Part shown: positions 52,333 to 61,023 of the stretch, piece after piece
Position numbering within the stretch: the stretch's first letter is position 1
How the letters are laid out: each line of letters opens with the position of its first letter
From: Synechococcus sp. PCC 7336
GTDB taxonomy: Bacteria > Cyanobacteriota > Cyanobacteriia > Thermostichales > PCC-7336
DNA: 64,000 bases
NCBI RefSeq assembly: GCF_000332275.1
Contig: NZ_CM001776.1
Location: 4,958,008 to 5,022,007 of the forward strand
Direction: 5' to 3'
Made by a program: the position numbers and the translations under genes
The notes under the pieces: model-generated
Told to the model about the DNA's origin: nothing
Databases searched by the model: none
The model's input: the letters and a program-made list of their open reading frames with translations, nothing else

Positions 52333-54012
52333 ATGAAGCGACTGACGACTTACCTGATTGCTGCATTGCTGTTGCTGGGGTTGGCAGGGTTGCCCCATGC
52401 CTTCAGCCAAAACACCGACAGCGCCCCTGCCGAGAACGGCGTTGCCGCCATTGACCCCCAAGCACCCTTATTCGAAGGGCTGGGCGACACCCATCACCCC
52501 ATTTCAACCACATCCCCACTGGCCCAAACCTATTTCGACCAAGGGTTGGTTCTCGCCTATGGCTTCAACCATGCCGAAGCAGCTCGCTCGTTCCGAGAAG
52601 CCGCTCGCCTCGATCCCGACTGCGCCATGTGTCATTGGGGGCTGGCCTACGTGTTAGGACCCAATATTAATGCAGCCATGGCAGACGACGCCGTGCCCGA
52701 GGCGTATATCGCCATTCAGCGGGCACAGGAGCTCAGCGATCGCGCCACCCCACTCGAACGGGCCTATATCGCAGCGATGGCTCAACGGTACCCAGCGTCA
52801 CCCGTGGAGGATCGTTCCGAGCTCGATCGCGCTTATGCCGAGGCAATGGGCCAGGTGGTGCAGCAATATCCTGACGATCTCGATGCGGCGGTGTTATATG
52901 CCGAAGCCTTGATGGACACCACCCCTTGGAATTATTGGACGGAGGACGACCAACCTCGCGAGGCCACTCGCAAACTGCTCGACAGCTTGGAGTCTGTACT
53001 CAGCCACGATCCCAATCATCCCGGAGCCAATCACCTCTACATTCACGCTGTCGAAGCCGTCCATCCCGAATGGGCCGAAGCGACAGCCGATCGCCTCGCG
53101 ACCCTCGTGCCAGGGGCCGGTCACCTCGTCCACATGCCCTCCCACATCTACATCAACGTCGGTCGCTACCACGATGCTGCGGTGTCGAACCAAGCGGCGA
53201 TCTCGGCTGACGACGACTATGTCACCCAATGTCACGCTCAAGGACTCTATCCGCTGGCCTACATACCCCACAACGAGCACTTCTTGTGGTCTAGCGCGGC
53301 AATGGAAGGGCAAGGGGAGCTCAGCATCCAGACGGCACGCGAATTGGCGGCATCTGTGAATCGAGACCTAATGCCCGAACTGGGGGTGCTGCAGCACTTT
53401 TACGCGATTCCCTACTACGGACTGGCCCGCTTCGGTCGCTGGCAGGAAATTCTGGCCGAGCCTGCCCCCGAAGTGAATCTGCCATATCCGATGGGCGTGT
53501 GGCATTATGCGCGCGGCATGGCTTTTGCTAACACCGGTCAATTAGAGCAAGCCGAGCAAGAGTTGGCTCGGGTAAAGGCGATCGCCGCCGACCCCGAACT
53601 CGAAGCCGTCACTGTCTTTGATATCAACTCAGTTGCACGACTGATGGAAATCAGTAAAGAGGTATTGTCTGGCGAGATTGCCCGCCAGAGTGGGGATCTA
53701 GAAACGGCGATCGCCGCTCTAGAAACTGCTGTCGAGCTGGAGGATGCTCTGATCTATAACGAGCCGGAAGATTGGTATTTACCGGTACGGCAGATTTTGG
53801 GAGCCGCGCTGTTAGAAGCCGATCGGCCCGAGGCCGCAGAAGCCGTTTATCGCCAGGATCTCGTTGCCCACGAGCGCAATGGCTGGTCGCTGTTTGGTTT
53901 GACCCAAAGCTTAGAAGCTCAAGGGCGATCGGACGAGGCGCAGATGGTGCGCGATCGGTTTGACGAGGCATGGCAGTATGCCGATGTCGAGCTGACCGCA
54001 TCGCGGCTTTAG
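52333..54012 (+). CDS. Exported TPR-repeat protein with a CxxCH motif
   Basis: A 559-residue protein. The signal peptide (KRLTTYLIAALLLLGLAGLP, cleavage near AFSQN) supports start ATG 52333. TPR-like helical repeats follow: STTSPLAQTYFDQGLVLAYG, FNHAEAARSFREAARLDPDC. Directly next, CAMCHWGLAYVLGPNIN contains CxxCH, which is the heme c attachment motif. In TPR proteins of this kind the segment is often CxxCxWG with an aromatic, so a heme is possible but unproven. Several further repeats run to the C-terminus (EQELARVKAIAADPE, GDLETAIAALETAVELED). Role unknown. A hairpin follows at 54099-54119. Confidence 0.8.
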   Translation: MKRLTTYLIAALLLLGLAGLPHAFSQNTDSAPAENGVAAIDPQAPLFEGLGDTHHPISTTSPLAQTYFDQGLVLAYGFNHAEAARSFREAARLDPDCAMCHWGLAYVLGPNINAAMADDAVPEAYIAIQRAQELSDRATPLERAYIAAMAQRYPASPVEDRSELDRAYAEAMGQVVQQYPDDLDAAVLYAEALMDTTPWNYWTEDDQPREATRKLLDSLESVLSHDPNHPGANHLYIHAVEAVHPEWAEATADRLATLVPGAGHLVHMPSHIYINVGRYHDAAVSNQAAISADDDYVTQCHAQGLYPLAYIPHNEHFLWSSAAMEGQGELSIQTARELAASVNRDLMPELGVLQHFYAIPYYGLARFGRWQEILAEPAPEVNLPYPMGVWHYARGMAFANTGQLEQAEQELARVKAIAADPELEAVTVFDINSVARLMEISKEVLSGEIARQSGDLETAIAALETAVELEDALIYNEPEDWYLPVRQILGAALLEADRPEAAEAVYRQDLVAHERNGWSLFGLTQSLEAQGRSDEAQMVRDRFDEAWQYADVELTASRL

Positions 54013-54098
54013 TAGAGTCCCCGAATTCTCCACGGTGAAATCAGTGTTTCAGGGTCTTTGCAATTGATTGAAAAAATACCAGGAGCCTTGTCCCTGTA

Positions 54099-54119
54099 GG
54101 GGCGGGGTTTTCCCGCCCC
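54099..54119 (+). terminator. G/C-rich hairpin between the TPR and AEC genes
   Basis: GGGGCGGG (54099-54106) and CCCGCCCC (54112-54119) are perfectly complementary around a 5-base loop. It lies 87 bases after the TPR stop. Short repeats of this style occur widely in cyanobacteria, so it may be a dispersed repeat as well as a terminator. There is no T-tract after it. Confidence 0.45.
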
Positions 54120-54204
54120 GTGCAATATCTGCGCAAAATATGTCCGGGGAATCGCAGTAACGGAGGCGCTAGGATACGCAGGATATCAGCTTCCGGCTTT
54201 GTTT

Positions 54205-55095
54205 ATGGCTGTTTTGATTTCAGCGGTGCTGCCCATTGCATTGGTGGCACTCGCGGGCGCTTGGATCGGACGCATCTTCGAGCTGGATTTACAGACGCTA
54301 GCACGGGTGAATATCTATGTGATGCTGCCAGCACTAGTGCTGACGAGCCTGACGGAGACAACCCTGGCCTTCGGAAATGCGATCGCGATTGTGGCTGCAT
54401 TCTTACTCAACACAGCCCTGCTATATCTGCTCGCTGTGGGGTTGGGTCGCAGCCTCAAATTTTCTCCAGACGAGCAGAAAAGTGCGATCGCCACCACTCT
54501 ATTTGCCAACGTCGGCAACATGGGGCTGCCGTTTGTGTTGTTCTCGCTGGGGGAGGCGGGTCTGGAGCGGGCGGTCCTGTATCTGGTGGTGTCGAGCCTG
54601 ACGATTGCTAGCCTATTTCCGATTGTACTGAAGGGAGCAGGCATCAGAACTGGCGTACGCTTGACGCTGCGACTGCCAGTCTTTTGGGCAACACTGGCGG
54701 GGTTGGTGCTACAAGCTTTGGGCGGAGCGCTGCCCCAGGCGATCGAGCGAGGGGTCGCGCTGCTGGGAAGCGGGGCAATTCCGATTGCGCTGGTCATGCT
54801 GGGGGTACAGTTATCGCGGACCCAGTTTGCCTTCGGGTATCGCGAGCTCTTGGGGGCAGGTTTGAGGTTAGTGGTATCGCCGCTGTCAGCCTACGGTATC
54901 GGGAGAGTCTTAGGATTAGAGGGATTGGATCTGCAGGTTCTGGTCTTGCAGGCGGCTATGCCGGTGGCAGTCAATTCTCTCATTTGGGTCACAGAGCTGG
55001 GGGGAGATAAGGTTCGAGTGGCTAGAACCATTGTGCTCTCGACCTTGCTCAGTTTCTTGACGCTGCCGGGGGTGCTGTGGCTGACCGCGCTGTGA
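54205..55095 (+). CDS. AEC family transporter
   Basis: A 296-residue membrane protein of the auxin-efflux-carrier family with about ten hydrophobic segments in two halves. IYVMLPALVLTSLTE, FANVGNMGLPFVLFSLGEAG (helix break GNMGLP) and VLQAAMPVAVNSLIWVTELG (the second broken helix) are typical. AEC proteins move organic acids, such as malate, or small amphipathic compounds; the substrate is unknown. ATG 54205 was chosen over TTG 54199. No regulator is next to it. Confidence 0.85.
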   Translation: MAVLISAVLPIALVALAGAWIGRIFELDLQTLARVNIYVMLPALVLTSLTETTLAFGNAIAIVAAFLLNTALLYLLAVGLGRSLKFSPDEQKSAIATTLFANVGNMGLPFVLFSLGEAGLERAVLYLVVSSLTIASLFPIVLKGAGIRTGVRLTLRLPVFWATLAGLVLQALGGALPQAIERGVALLGSGAIPIALVMLGVQLSRTQFAFGYRELLGAGLRLVVSPLSAYGIGRVLGLEGLDLQVLVLQAAMPVAVNSLIWVTELGGDKVRVARTIVLSTLLSFLTLPGVLWLTAL

Positions 55096-55163
55096 GGGTT
55101 TATGGGCGATCGTGCGGCACGGGATCGCCAGGTTTTCGTCGGTCCTCGATCGCACTGTCAGCT

Positions 55164-55676
55164 TTAACTACCTGGGAATAAGAACTCAATGGATTTCATC
55201 GGCAAGTAGAGCTTGAGAGGGTTATGTCGAAACCGCTGAAAGCCATACTTCTGATAGAACTTGGCTGCCTGCTCATCTAAAGCATCCACCACCACAGCCA
55301 GTGAAGCGATCTGTGTGGCTGCCTGCAGGGATCTCTGCAATGCATCTAGTAATAACAACTCACCCAGCCCGCGACCTCGATAATTGATATCGACTGCTAA
55401 ACGCCCCAATAGAGTTGCTGGCAGTTTTGGATAGTTCGGCAAACGCTTGACCAACTTGTCCCCCAACTCGGACAGCTCTACCGAGTATGAAGAGAGGGTG
55501 TAGTAGCCTAGAATGGCATCATCAGGAGAGTCAACAAGGACAAAGACAGCAGCAATTCGCCTTTTGAGATCCTGAGAAGCCTGCTTTTGGATGTAATCGT
55601 CGAGGCTAAGTTCTCTGCATGTGAACCTCGCGCGATCGTGTCGGCGTTTATCGAAGGGTTCGAACTGCAAAGTCAT
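55164..55676 (-). CDS. GNAT N-acetyltransferase, TacT-like toxin
   Basis: A 170-residue GNAT protein. It has the TacT toxin pattern: LQFEPFDKRRHDRARFTCRE, DDYIQKQASQDLKRRIAAVF, YYTLSSYSVEL and the acetyl-CoA loop LGRLAVDINYRGRGLGELLL. Toxins of this group acetylate the amino group of aminoacyl-tRNA and stop translation. The ATG overlaps the antitoxin stop by one base (TAATG), an arrangement that sets coupled translation. The DUF1778 partner upstream strengthens the assignment. Confidence 0.85.
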   Translation of the reverse strand: MTLQFEPFDKRRHDRARFTCRELSLDDYIQKQASQDLKRRIAAVFVLVDSPDDAILGYYTLSSYSVELSELGDKLVKRLPNYPKLPATLLGRLAVDINYRGRGLGELLLLDALQRSLQAATQIASLAVVVDALDEQAAKFYQKYGFQRFRHNPLKLYLPMKSIEFLFPGS

Positions 55677-55957
55677 TAGGACTGAATCGCTTGTCGGTAG
55701 CGTGCTGCTGCTGTTGTTAAGGCTTCATTAGGAAGTGGTGGATTTAACAGCGCATCTACAAATGCTTCGCTATCCTGCCGACTCAGATTTAAGGTTCGAT
55801 ATTGCTCGATCGCCTTGCAAGCAGCTTCTTGCACACTTGACACCACAAAGTCAGTCAGGCTGCATCCCTGAAGCTCAGCCGCTTGCTGCCAAAGTGCTTT
55901 CATTTCGGGATCGACCCGAGCTTCAAGGCGGGCCATCGATTTTGAAGAAGTAGCCAT
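55676..55957 (-). CDS. DUF1778 (TacA-type) antitoxin
   Basis: A 93-residue protein with a ribbon-helix-helix N-terminus (ARLEARVDPEMKALWQQAAE, SLTDFVVSSVQEAACKAIEQ) and a C-terminal tail (LNPPLPNEALTTAAARYRQA) that would cover the acetyltransferase. It is the antitoxin of the GNAT toxin and would repress its own promoter upstream of 55957. Confidence 0.88.
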   Translation of the reverse strand: MATSSKSMARLEARVDPEMKALWQQAAELQGCSLTDFVVSSVQEAACKAIEQYRTLNLSRQDSEAFVDALLNPPLPNEALTTAAARYRQAIQS

Positions 55958-56142
55958 GACAGGATCGATTCATTCAGATGCTTCCATATTATCCGGCAAA
56001 AGGCCGTACACTCAAATCGAGCCTATGTCCCAATCAAATCTTTCAGTCGTTGTCTTTGTCTTGCCGAGACGGGCGATTTCTCTCCACATCTCGGTTTACA
56101 ATTTTTAATCTAGGCTAGTGATGCTATTCGCGAGAGGAATCT

Positions 56143-56370
56143 ATGCCCCACACCATTGTCACCGACGTTTGCGAAGGCGTAGCCGACTGCGTTGAGGCTT
56201 GTCCCGTCGCCTGCATCCACCCCGCCGACACCAAAAATGCTAAAGGCACCGACTACTTCTGGATTGACTTCGAAACCTGCATTGACTGCGGCATCTGCCT
56301 GCAGGTCTGTCCCGTCAAAGGGGCGATCGTGCCAGAAGAAAAACCCGATTTGCAGCGCCTGCCGGTCTGA
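56143..56370 (+). CDS. Two-cluster 4Fe-4S/3Fe-4S ferredoxin
   Basis: A 75-residue bacterial-type ferredoxin for low-potential electron transfer. The first site is DVCEGVADCVEACPVACIHP; compared with FdxA it lacks one Cys between the first two, so a 3Fe-4S cluster may form there. The second is CIDCGICLQVCPVKG, a full CxxCxxCxxxCP 4Fe-4S site. The start MPHTIVTDVCEG is the usual start. It is followed by the HD gene after about 100 bases. Partners cannot be read from context. Confidence 0.9.
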   Translation: MPHTIVTDVCEGVADCVEACPVACIHPADTKNAKGTDYFWIDFETCIDCGICLQVCPVKGAIVPEEKPDLQRLPV

Positions 56371-56477
56371 GGGAGTAAGGTTTGGCTAGGTGGAGTCAAA
56401 CTGCAGCCCCAGTCAACCCAAGTCAGTGGCCCAACTCACACCATCGCCAAACATTCAGCGCGTCGGGAGCTCCGCCG

Positions 56478-57797
56478 ATGGTGCTCAGATTTTGTAAATC
56501 CAGAACCTATCACGATCCGCTACACGGATCGATTCAGTTGGATGGGGGCGATCGCACTGAAGCCCTGCTGATTCGCTTAATCGATACTCCCGCCTTTCAG
56601 CGACTGCGCCGCATCCGTCAATTGGACACCGCCTCCCTCACCTTCCACGGTGCGGAAGGCTCCCGCTTTACCCATTCCGTCGGAGTCCTCCACGTCGCCC
56701 GACGGATCTTCGACCAACTGGCCCAACACCACGAAGACCTGCGCCGCTACCGCTCCGTTGCCCTCGTCGCCGCCCTGCTGCACGACATCGGCCACAGCCC
56801 CTTCAGCCACGCCGGAGAAGAGATTTTTGGCTGCCATCACGAACTCTGGACCTGCCGCATCGTCAAAGAAGATCTGGCGATCGCCGAATTATTCGATATC
56901 TGCGAACCCGGCCTCGCCGACCAACTGCAACAGGTCTACCGCCACCGCTTCCCCATTCCCGTTGTCAGCCAACTGATCTCCAGCCAACTGGACTGCGATC
57001 GGCTCGACTACCTGCTGCGCGACAGCCACTACACCGGAGCCCAATATGGCCGCCTCGACCTCGATCGCATCGTCACTGTCCTGGGCTACGACCCTGCCAC
57101 CCAGCAATTAACCATCCCCGAACGCAAAGGCTTAGGCGCGATCGAACATTACTTAGTGGTGCGTTATTTCATGTACGCGCAGGTCTACCACCACCCCAAA
57201 AGCATCGCCGCCCGCTTTGTCCTGACCAAACTTTACGAACGAGCCCGCACCCTCCTCCAAGCAGGCGAACTGAGTTGCGATCGCATCCTCACCGCATGGC
57301 TGCAAGGCCCTGTAGACCAGCTCCCCCTCGATCTGTACTTAGCCGCCGACGACATCCTCTTCCAATACCCCATTCGCTTCTGGTGCGACCATCCCGATCC
57401 CGTCCTGGCCGATCTCGCGCGGCGCTATCTAGACCGCGATCTGTTTAAAGCCCGCAACATCGCCGCACTCCCCCCCGATCGCCAAGCAGATCTACAAGCC
57501 GCAGCCGCAGCCGCCCTTGCCAAACTTGACCTACCTGCCAACTATTATCTCGGCGTCCGCTCCTCCTACGCACGCGGCTACACCCCCTACCAAGAAGGCA
57601 TTTGTTTGAGAGGCGATCGCGGCGATCGCGAAATCGCCGATCTTTCCCCCCTAGTTAACTCCTTAGCCCACACTCAACCCAAAACCCGCCTCATCTTCCC
57701 CCGAGAAATCGAAGACATTATAGAAACCCACCTCAAACACCTCTCCCCTTCCGAAGTTCCAGCCCCTCTTACACTTCCTCTCCCAACCAACATTTAA
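56478..57797 (+). CDS. HD-domain phosphohydrolase (dGTPase-like)
   Basis: A 439-residue HD-superfamily protein. The metal ligands are in SRFTHSVGVLHVARR (His), ALLHDIGHSPFSHAGEEIFG (HD motif), and SSQLDCDRLDYLLRDSHYTG (Asp). The start KSRTYHDPLHGSIQLDGGDR plus RRIRQLDTASLTFHGAEGSR is a typical SAMHD1/dGTPase-like N-terminus. ATG 56478 was chosen because GGGAGC lies upstream; the frame opens from 56382. Likely reaction is dNTP hydrolysis; nucleotide specificity is unknown. Confidence 0.82.
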   Translation: MVLRFCKSRTYHDPLHGSIQLDGGDRTEALLIRLIDTPAFQRLRRIRQLDTASLTFHGAEGSRFTHSVGVLHVARRIFDQLAQHHEDLRRYRSVALVAALLHDIGHSPFSHAGEEIFGCHHELWTCRIVKEDLAIAELFDICEPGLADQLQQVYRHRFPIPVVSQLISSQLDCDRLDYLLRDSHYTGAQYGRLDLDRIVTVLGYDPATQQLTIPERKGLGAIEHYLVVRYFMYAQVYHHPKSIAARFVLTKLYERARTLLQAGELSCDRILTAWLQGPVDQLPLDLYLAADDILFQYPIRFWCDHPDPVLADLARRYLDRDLFKARNIAALPPDRQADLQAAAAAALAKLDLPANYYLGVRSSYARGYTPYQEGICLRGDRGDREIADLSPLVNSLAHTQPKTRLIFPREIEDIIETHLKHLSPSEVPAPLTLPLPTNI

Positions 57798-57880
57798 TCC
57801 ACCCACAACCTCTTGGTTTAAGCCAACTCCCCACAACAGCGACAGAGCTGTATGGAAATCCCATCATGACCTCCGGGGTA

Positions 57881-58063
57881 CTCCCGCCAGAACGCAGAGC
57901 GTTTGGCGGTGAGGGGGATAGGATAGTTAAACGCAGGGCGGTTGGACTACCGCTCTCTGGCTGTGGAGGCTTATCCGCTGGGATGCCTGTGAAACAGCAA
58001 CTCTCACTCGTGAGTCTGAGAAGCTCCCGCTAGACCCGTAGGGTTAGCGGTGAGAGTAGTCAC
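57881..58063 (+). ncRNA. Hairpin-rich noncoding segment, possible TnpB-element remnant (omega-RNA end)
   Basis: Two related hairpins lie 120 bases apart. CTCCCGCCA (57881-57889) pairs with TGGCGGTGAG (57904-57913), and CTCCCGCTA (58024-58032) pairs with TAGCGGTGAG (58045-58054) around GACCCGTAGGGT. A smaller hairpin CTCAC/GTGAG lies at 58003-58014. After the last hairpin comes AGAGTAGTCAC. The layout and the repeated stem resemble the 3' end of IS200/IS605-type elements in cyanobacteria, where the guide RNA of TnpB lies. No TnpB gene remains in the window. The 338 bases 57798-58135 contain no protein gene. Confidence 0.4.
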
Positions 58064-58135
58064 AGCCCCTCGCAATACCGATCGCGAACGCGCCGTGTCA
58101 TACTAGCTAAATCAAATATAAATAAAGGTTAAGAC

Positions 58136-58309
58136 ATGATGATTGGAGACATCCCCATCGCCCCCCTAGCCGTGGGAGCCATCGGATTTATTGCTGCTGT
58201 GACACTAGGTTCTCTCGCCTGGTACAACTCCAAGCGCCCTGCAGGCTGGGAAAACGCCGAACGCCCCGACTTCGTTCCCAAAATTGGTGAAGACGAGAGT
58301 GACAGCTAG
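58136..58309 (+). CDS. Psb35-like small thylakoid membrane protein
   Basis: A 57-residue protein beginning MMIGDIPIAPLAVGAIGFIA. One membrane helix (about residues 10-30, PLAVGAIGFIAAVTLGSLAW) is followed by WYNSKRPAGWENAERPDFVP and a short acidic tail. This pattern matches, by memory of the family, the Ssl2148/Psb35 protein that stabilises the CP47 assembly module with high-light-inducible proteins. I hold this as a probable, not certain, identification. ATG 58136 was chosen; ATG 58139 is equivalent. AAAGG lies about seven to eleven bases upstream. Confidence 0.65.
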   Translation: MMIGDIPIAPLAVGAIGFIAAVTLGSLAWYNSKRPAGWENAERPDFVPKIGEDESDS

Positions 58310-58362
58310 CGTATCTGATTAAAGTACGATAGATAGGCTATACCACTGACCGCCAGAGTTCC

Positions 58363-58566
58363 ATGCACAATCCCTCTCTACGCGAAGAGCCCCTCAAAGG
58401 CCGCGCCCCCATCGTCCCCATGAGCGACACCCTGTCTATTTTGGATTGGCTCAAAGCTCAGGGACGGCTGATCGAGGTCGTCCCCACCACCGAGCTCAAC
58501 CGCCCCGAAGAAGAGGACATTAGCGTCTTGATGGGCGAAGAAGAAAAGTACGACGACGAAGATTAA
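58363..58566 (+). CDS. DUF3134 family protein
   Basis: A 67-residue hydrophilic protein with N-terminal MHNPSLREEPLKGRAPIVPM and SILDWLKAQGRLIEV, ending LMGEEEKYDDED. This fits DUF3134, a short cyanobacterial family of unknown function. It is highly acidic at the C-terminus. It is 53 bases downstream of the Psb35-like gene on the same strand. Confidence 0.8.
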   Translation: MHNPSLREEPLKGRAPIVPMSDTLSILDWLKAQGRLIEVVPTTELNRPEEEDISVLMGEEEKYDDED

Positions 58567-58827
58567 AACAACGCCGAACCGCTCTTCCCCCACCAGCCCT
58601 TCTGCCAAAATTGGGAGATGGAAGTAATAGCTGGGGAACCTCTAGTTGTTGTCAGGTTCTCCTTGCCTCGGCTCTAGAAAGAGGGTTAGGGGGGATGTGG
58701 AATGGCGATCGCCTGCATCATGAAAGAATAACTAGTCAGTAGACTGCGGTCTAGCACAGCCCGCGATCGCAGGTTTTTGTGTGACAATCAATAAAGTCCA
58801 GTATTCCCATCGGAATAGGCGAGATTC

Positions 58828-59304
58828 ATGACGCTGCATCTGACCCCCGAACACTTGGATGCCATTCGACAACATGGCGAACGGGCTTTCCCGCAAGAGT
58901 GCTGCGGTTTGCTATTGGGCAATATCGAGCTGCAGGACGGACAGGAACACAAGGCGATCGAGGCTTTGTGGCAAGTGGATAACACCTGGGACTCTGCCGA
59001 AAATCCTGTGGCTGACGGCGAATCGAAAAATCGTCGCTTCCTGATTGAGCCCGCTGACTTCAAACGAGGTTACGACTACGCTCGCTCCTCAGGCTTAGGC
59101 GTTGTAGGCACCTACCACTCCCACCCCAACCACCCTGCCATCCCATCTGAATTCGATCGCCAACATGCTTTTCCGTGGGGATATTCCTGTGTCATTGTCA
59201 GCATTATGGCTGGAGCGGCTGCCGACCTGCGCAGTTGGGTTTTGGACTCCACCGATCGATGCATCGAGCAGTCGATTGAAACAACCCAGCCTACGATCGT
59301 TTGA
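58828..59304 (+). CDS. JAMM/MPN+ metalloprotease (M67 family)
   Basis: A 158-residue zinc protease. The metal site is Glu24 in FPQECCGLLLG, plus HSHPNHPAIPSEFD, which has the HxHx(7)SxxD motif of JAMM/MPN+ enzymes. In bacteria these act on ubiquitin-like sulfur carriers, such as Mec+ that releases cysteine from CysO, or QbsD that trims QbsE. It is the first of three genes with a ThiS-like carrier and a MoeB-type enzyme, the CysO-type set. Start ATG 58828 matches MTLHLTPEHLDAIRQHGERA. Its likely substrate is the carrier at 59398-59679. Confidence 0.9.
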   Translation: MTLHLTPEHLDAIRQHGERAFPQECCGLLLGNIELQDGQEHKAIEALWQVDNTWDSAENPVADGESKNRRFLIEPADFKRGYDYARSSGLGVVGTYHSHPNHPAIPSEFDRQHAFPWGYSCVIVSIMAGAAADLRSWVLDSTDRCIEQSIETTQPTIV

Positions 59305-59397
59305 CCCCGACCCGGCAACCCCTGCGCTAGACTGCTAGACTAAATCCCCGACCCACAAGTTTGCACGTCCACTTGCTGCTACCGACCCCCTCGAACT

Positions 59398-59679
59398 ATG
59401 CCTGTAAAAGTTCTCATCCCCACCCCGCTGCGAGCCTACACTAGCAACCAAGACAGTGTGGAACTCGAAGGCAGCAACATCGGCGAGATCCTAGATAACC
59501 TCACCGAAACCTATTCCGATCTCAAGCGCCATCTTTACAATGAGGAAGGCCAGTTACGGAACTTCGTGAACGTTTATTTAGGCGACGAAGACATCCGCCA
59601 CCTGGAGCAGGGCAAAGATACGCCCGTCACGGGTGACGAAACCATCAGTATCGTTCCTTCCATTGCGGGAGGTTGCTAA
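59398..59679 (+). CDS. ThiS/MoaD-type sulfur carrier protein (CysO-like)
   Basis: A 93-residue ubiquitin-like protein. It starts MPVKVLIPTPLRAYTSNQDS and ends ETISIVPSIAGGC. The GG is the adenylated and thiocarboxylated site in these carriers, but here one residue, Cys, follows it. A JAMM protease could remove or release this Cys, as QbsD does with the QbsE tail. The ThiF/MoeB partner at 59683 would adenylate the GG. Likely roles are cysteine biosynthesis by the CysO route or another sulfur-transfer pathway. Confidence 0.9.
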   Translation: MPVKVLIPTPLRAYTSNQDSVELEGSNIGEILDNLTETYSDLKRHLYNEEGQLRNFVNVYLGDEDIRHLEQGKDTPVTGDETISIVPSIAGGC

Positions 59680-59682
59680 ATC

Positions 59683-60852
59683 ATGGTGAATCTAGACACT
59701 TCCCAAATCGAGTTATCTCGGGACGAAATGGAGCGCTTCTCGCGCCACCTAATCCTCCCAGAAGTGGGCCTCGAAGGCCAAAAGCGCCTCAAAGCGGCTA
59801 GTGTGCTGTGCATTGGCAGCGGCGGCTTGGGCTCTCCCCTGCTGCTCTACCTAGCGGCTGCCGGTATCGGTCGTCTCGGCTTAGTGGATTTCGACGTGGT
59901 CGATTCTTCCAATCTGCAGCGCCAAATTATCCACGGCACCTCTTGGGTGGGCAAGCCCAAAATTCAGTCGGCCAAAGATCGCATTCTAGAAATCAACCCC
60001 TACTGCCAGGTCGATCTCTACGAAACCCGTTTAGAAGCCAGCAATGCCCTAGAGATCTTTTCCGACTACGACATCGTGGTGGACGGGACCGATAACTTCC
60101 CCACCCGCTATCTGGTCAACGATGCCTGCGTTTTAACCGGCAAACCCAACGTCTACGGCTCCATCTATCGGTTCGAAGGTCAGGCAACGGTCTTCAACTA
60201 CGAGGGCGGCCCCAACTACCGAGACCTCTATCCCGAGCCCCCGCCCCCCGGCCTGGTACCCTCCTGTGCTGAAGGTGGCGTGCTGGGGATTTTGCCCGGT
60301 CTGATTGGCGTAATTCAGGCGACTGAAACTGTCAAGATTGTGTTGGGCGAGGGAACAACTCTGAACGGTCGTTTGCTGCTCTACGATTCTTTGAACATGA
60401 AGTTCCGAGAGTTGAAGCTGCGCAAGAATCCCGAGACTCCACCGATTGCGGAGCTGATCGATTACGAGCAGTTCTGCGGCATTCCTCAAGCGGCTGCAGC
60501 CGAGGAAGACACCAGCAACTCGATTGTGGAAATCGATGTGGCTGCCCTGAAGGCGCGCATAGATAGCCAGAAAGATTTCGTCTTGGTTGACGTGCGCAAT
60601 CCTAACGAGTACGACATTTGCAATATTGAAGGGGCCACTTTGATTCCCCTCTCCGATATTGAAAGTGGCGATGGCGTAGAGCGCGTGCGCGAGCTGACCA
60701 ACGGTTCCGAGCTAATCGTTCACTGCAAGAGCGGCATGCGATCGGCTAAGGCACTGAGGAAGCTACAAGAGGCTGGCATCAGCGGCAAGAACCTCAAGGG
60801 TGGCATCCTTGCTTGGGGCGATGCCTACGATCCCACGATTCCGAAGTACTAA
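59683..60852 (+). CDS. moeB: MoeB/ThiF-type adenylyltransferase with rhodanese domain
   Basis: A 389-residue two-domain enzyme. The N-terminal ThiF/MoeB domain has SVLCIGSGGLGSPLLLYLAA (ATP loop), LVDFDVVDSSNLQRQIIHG, DGTDNFPTRYLVNDAC and the CAEGGVLGILPG segment. The C-terminal rhodanese domain (about 280-389) has ELIVHCKSGMRSAKALR with the catalytic Cys in the CKSGMR loop. It adenylates the GG of a carrier and transfers sulfur, the same pair of jobs done by MoeZ. It starts four bases after the carrier stop, so all three genes form an operon. The MoaD/ThiS partners of other pathways may also be its substrates. Confidence 0.93.
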   Translation: MVNLDTSQIELSRDEMERFSRHLILPEVGLEGQKRLKAASVLCIGSGGLGSPLLLYLAAAGIGRLGLVDFDVVDSSNLQRQIIHGTSWVGKPKIQSAKDRILEINPYCQVDLYETRLEASNALEIFSDYDIVVDGTDNFPTRYLVNDACVLTGKPNVYGSIYRFEGQATVFNYEGGPNYRDLYPEPPPPGLVPSCAEGGVLGILPGLIGVIQATETVKIVLGEGTTLNGRLLLYDSLNMKFRELKLRKNPETPPIAELIDYEQFCGIPQAAAAEEDTSNSIVEIDVAALKARIDSQKDFVLVDVRNPNEYDICNIEGATLIPLSDIESGDGVERVRELTNGSELIVHCKSGMRSAKALRKLQEAGISGKNLKGGILAWGDAYDPTIPKY

Positions 60853-61023
60853 GCGGCTTGATTGAACCGCAAGACCGGCTGAATCAGCCCTGCAAAACCG
60901 GCAAGGTAAGGAGCAAATGTCTCTGAATATTGCCGGTTTTGCTGTGAAGGAGGGGTTGCTCCAAGTCAGCATCGTGCCGGGTTTGACCTGAGTTCGATGA
61001 CTCTGCATTGCCCTCACCCCCGA

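Noticed and set aside
56382-56477. Extended N-terminus of the HD protein
   Set aside because: ATG 56478 has a ribosome-binding site (GGGAGC) and matches the family start; upstream residues are unrelated and Pro/Ser/Gln-rich.
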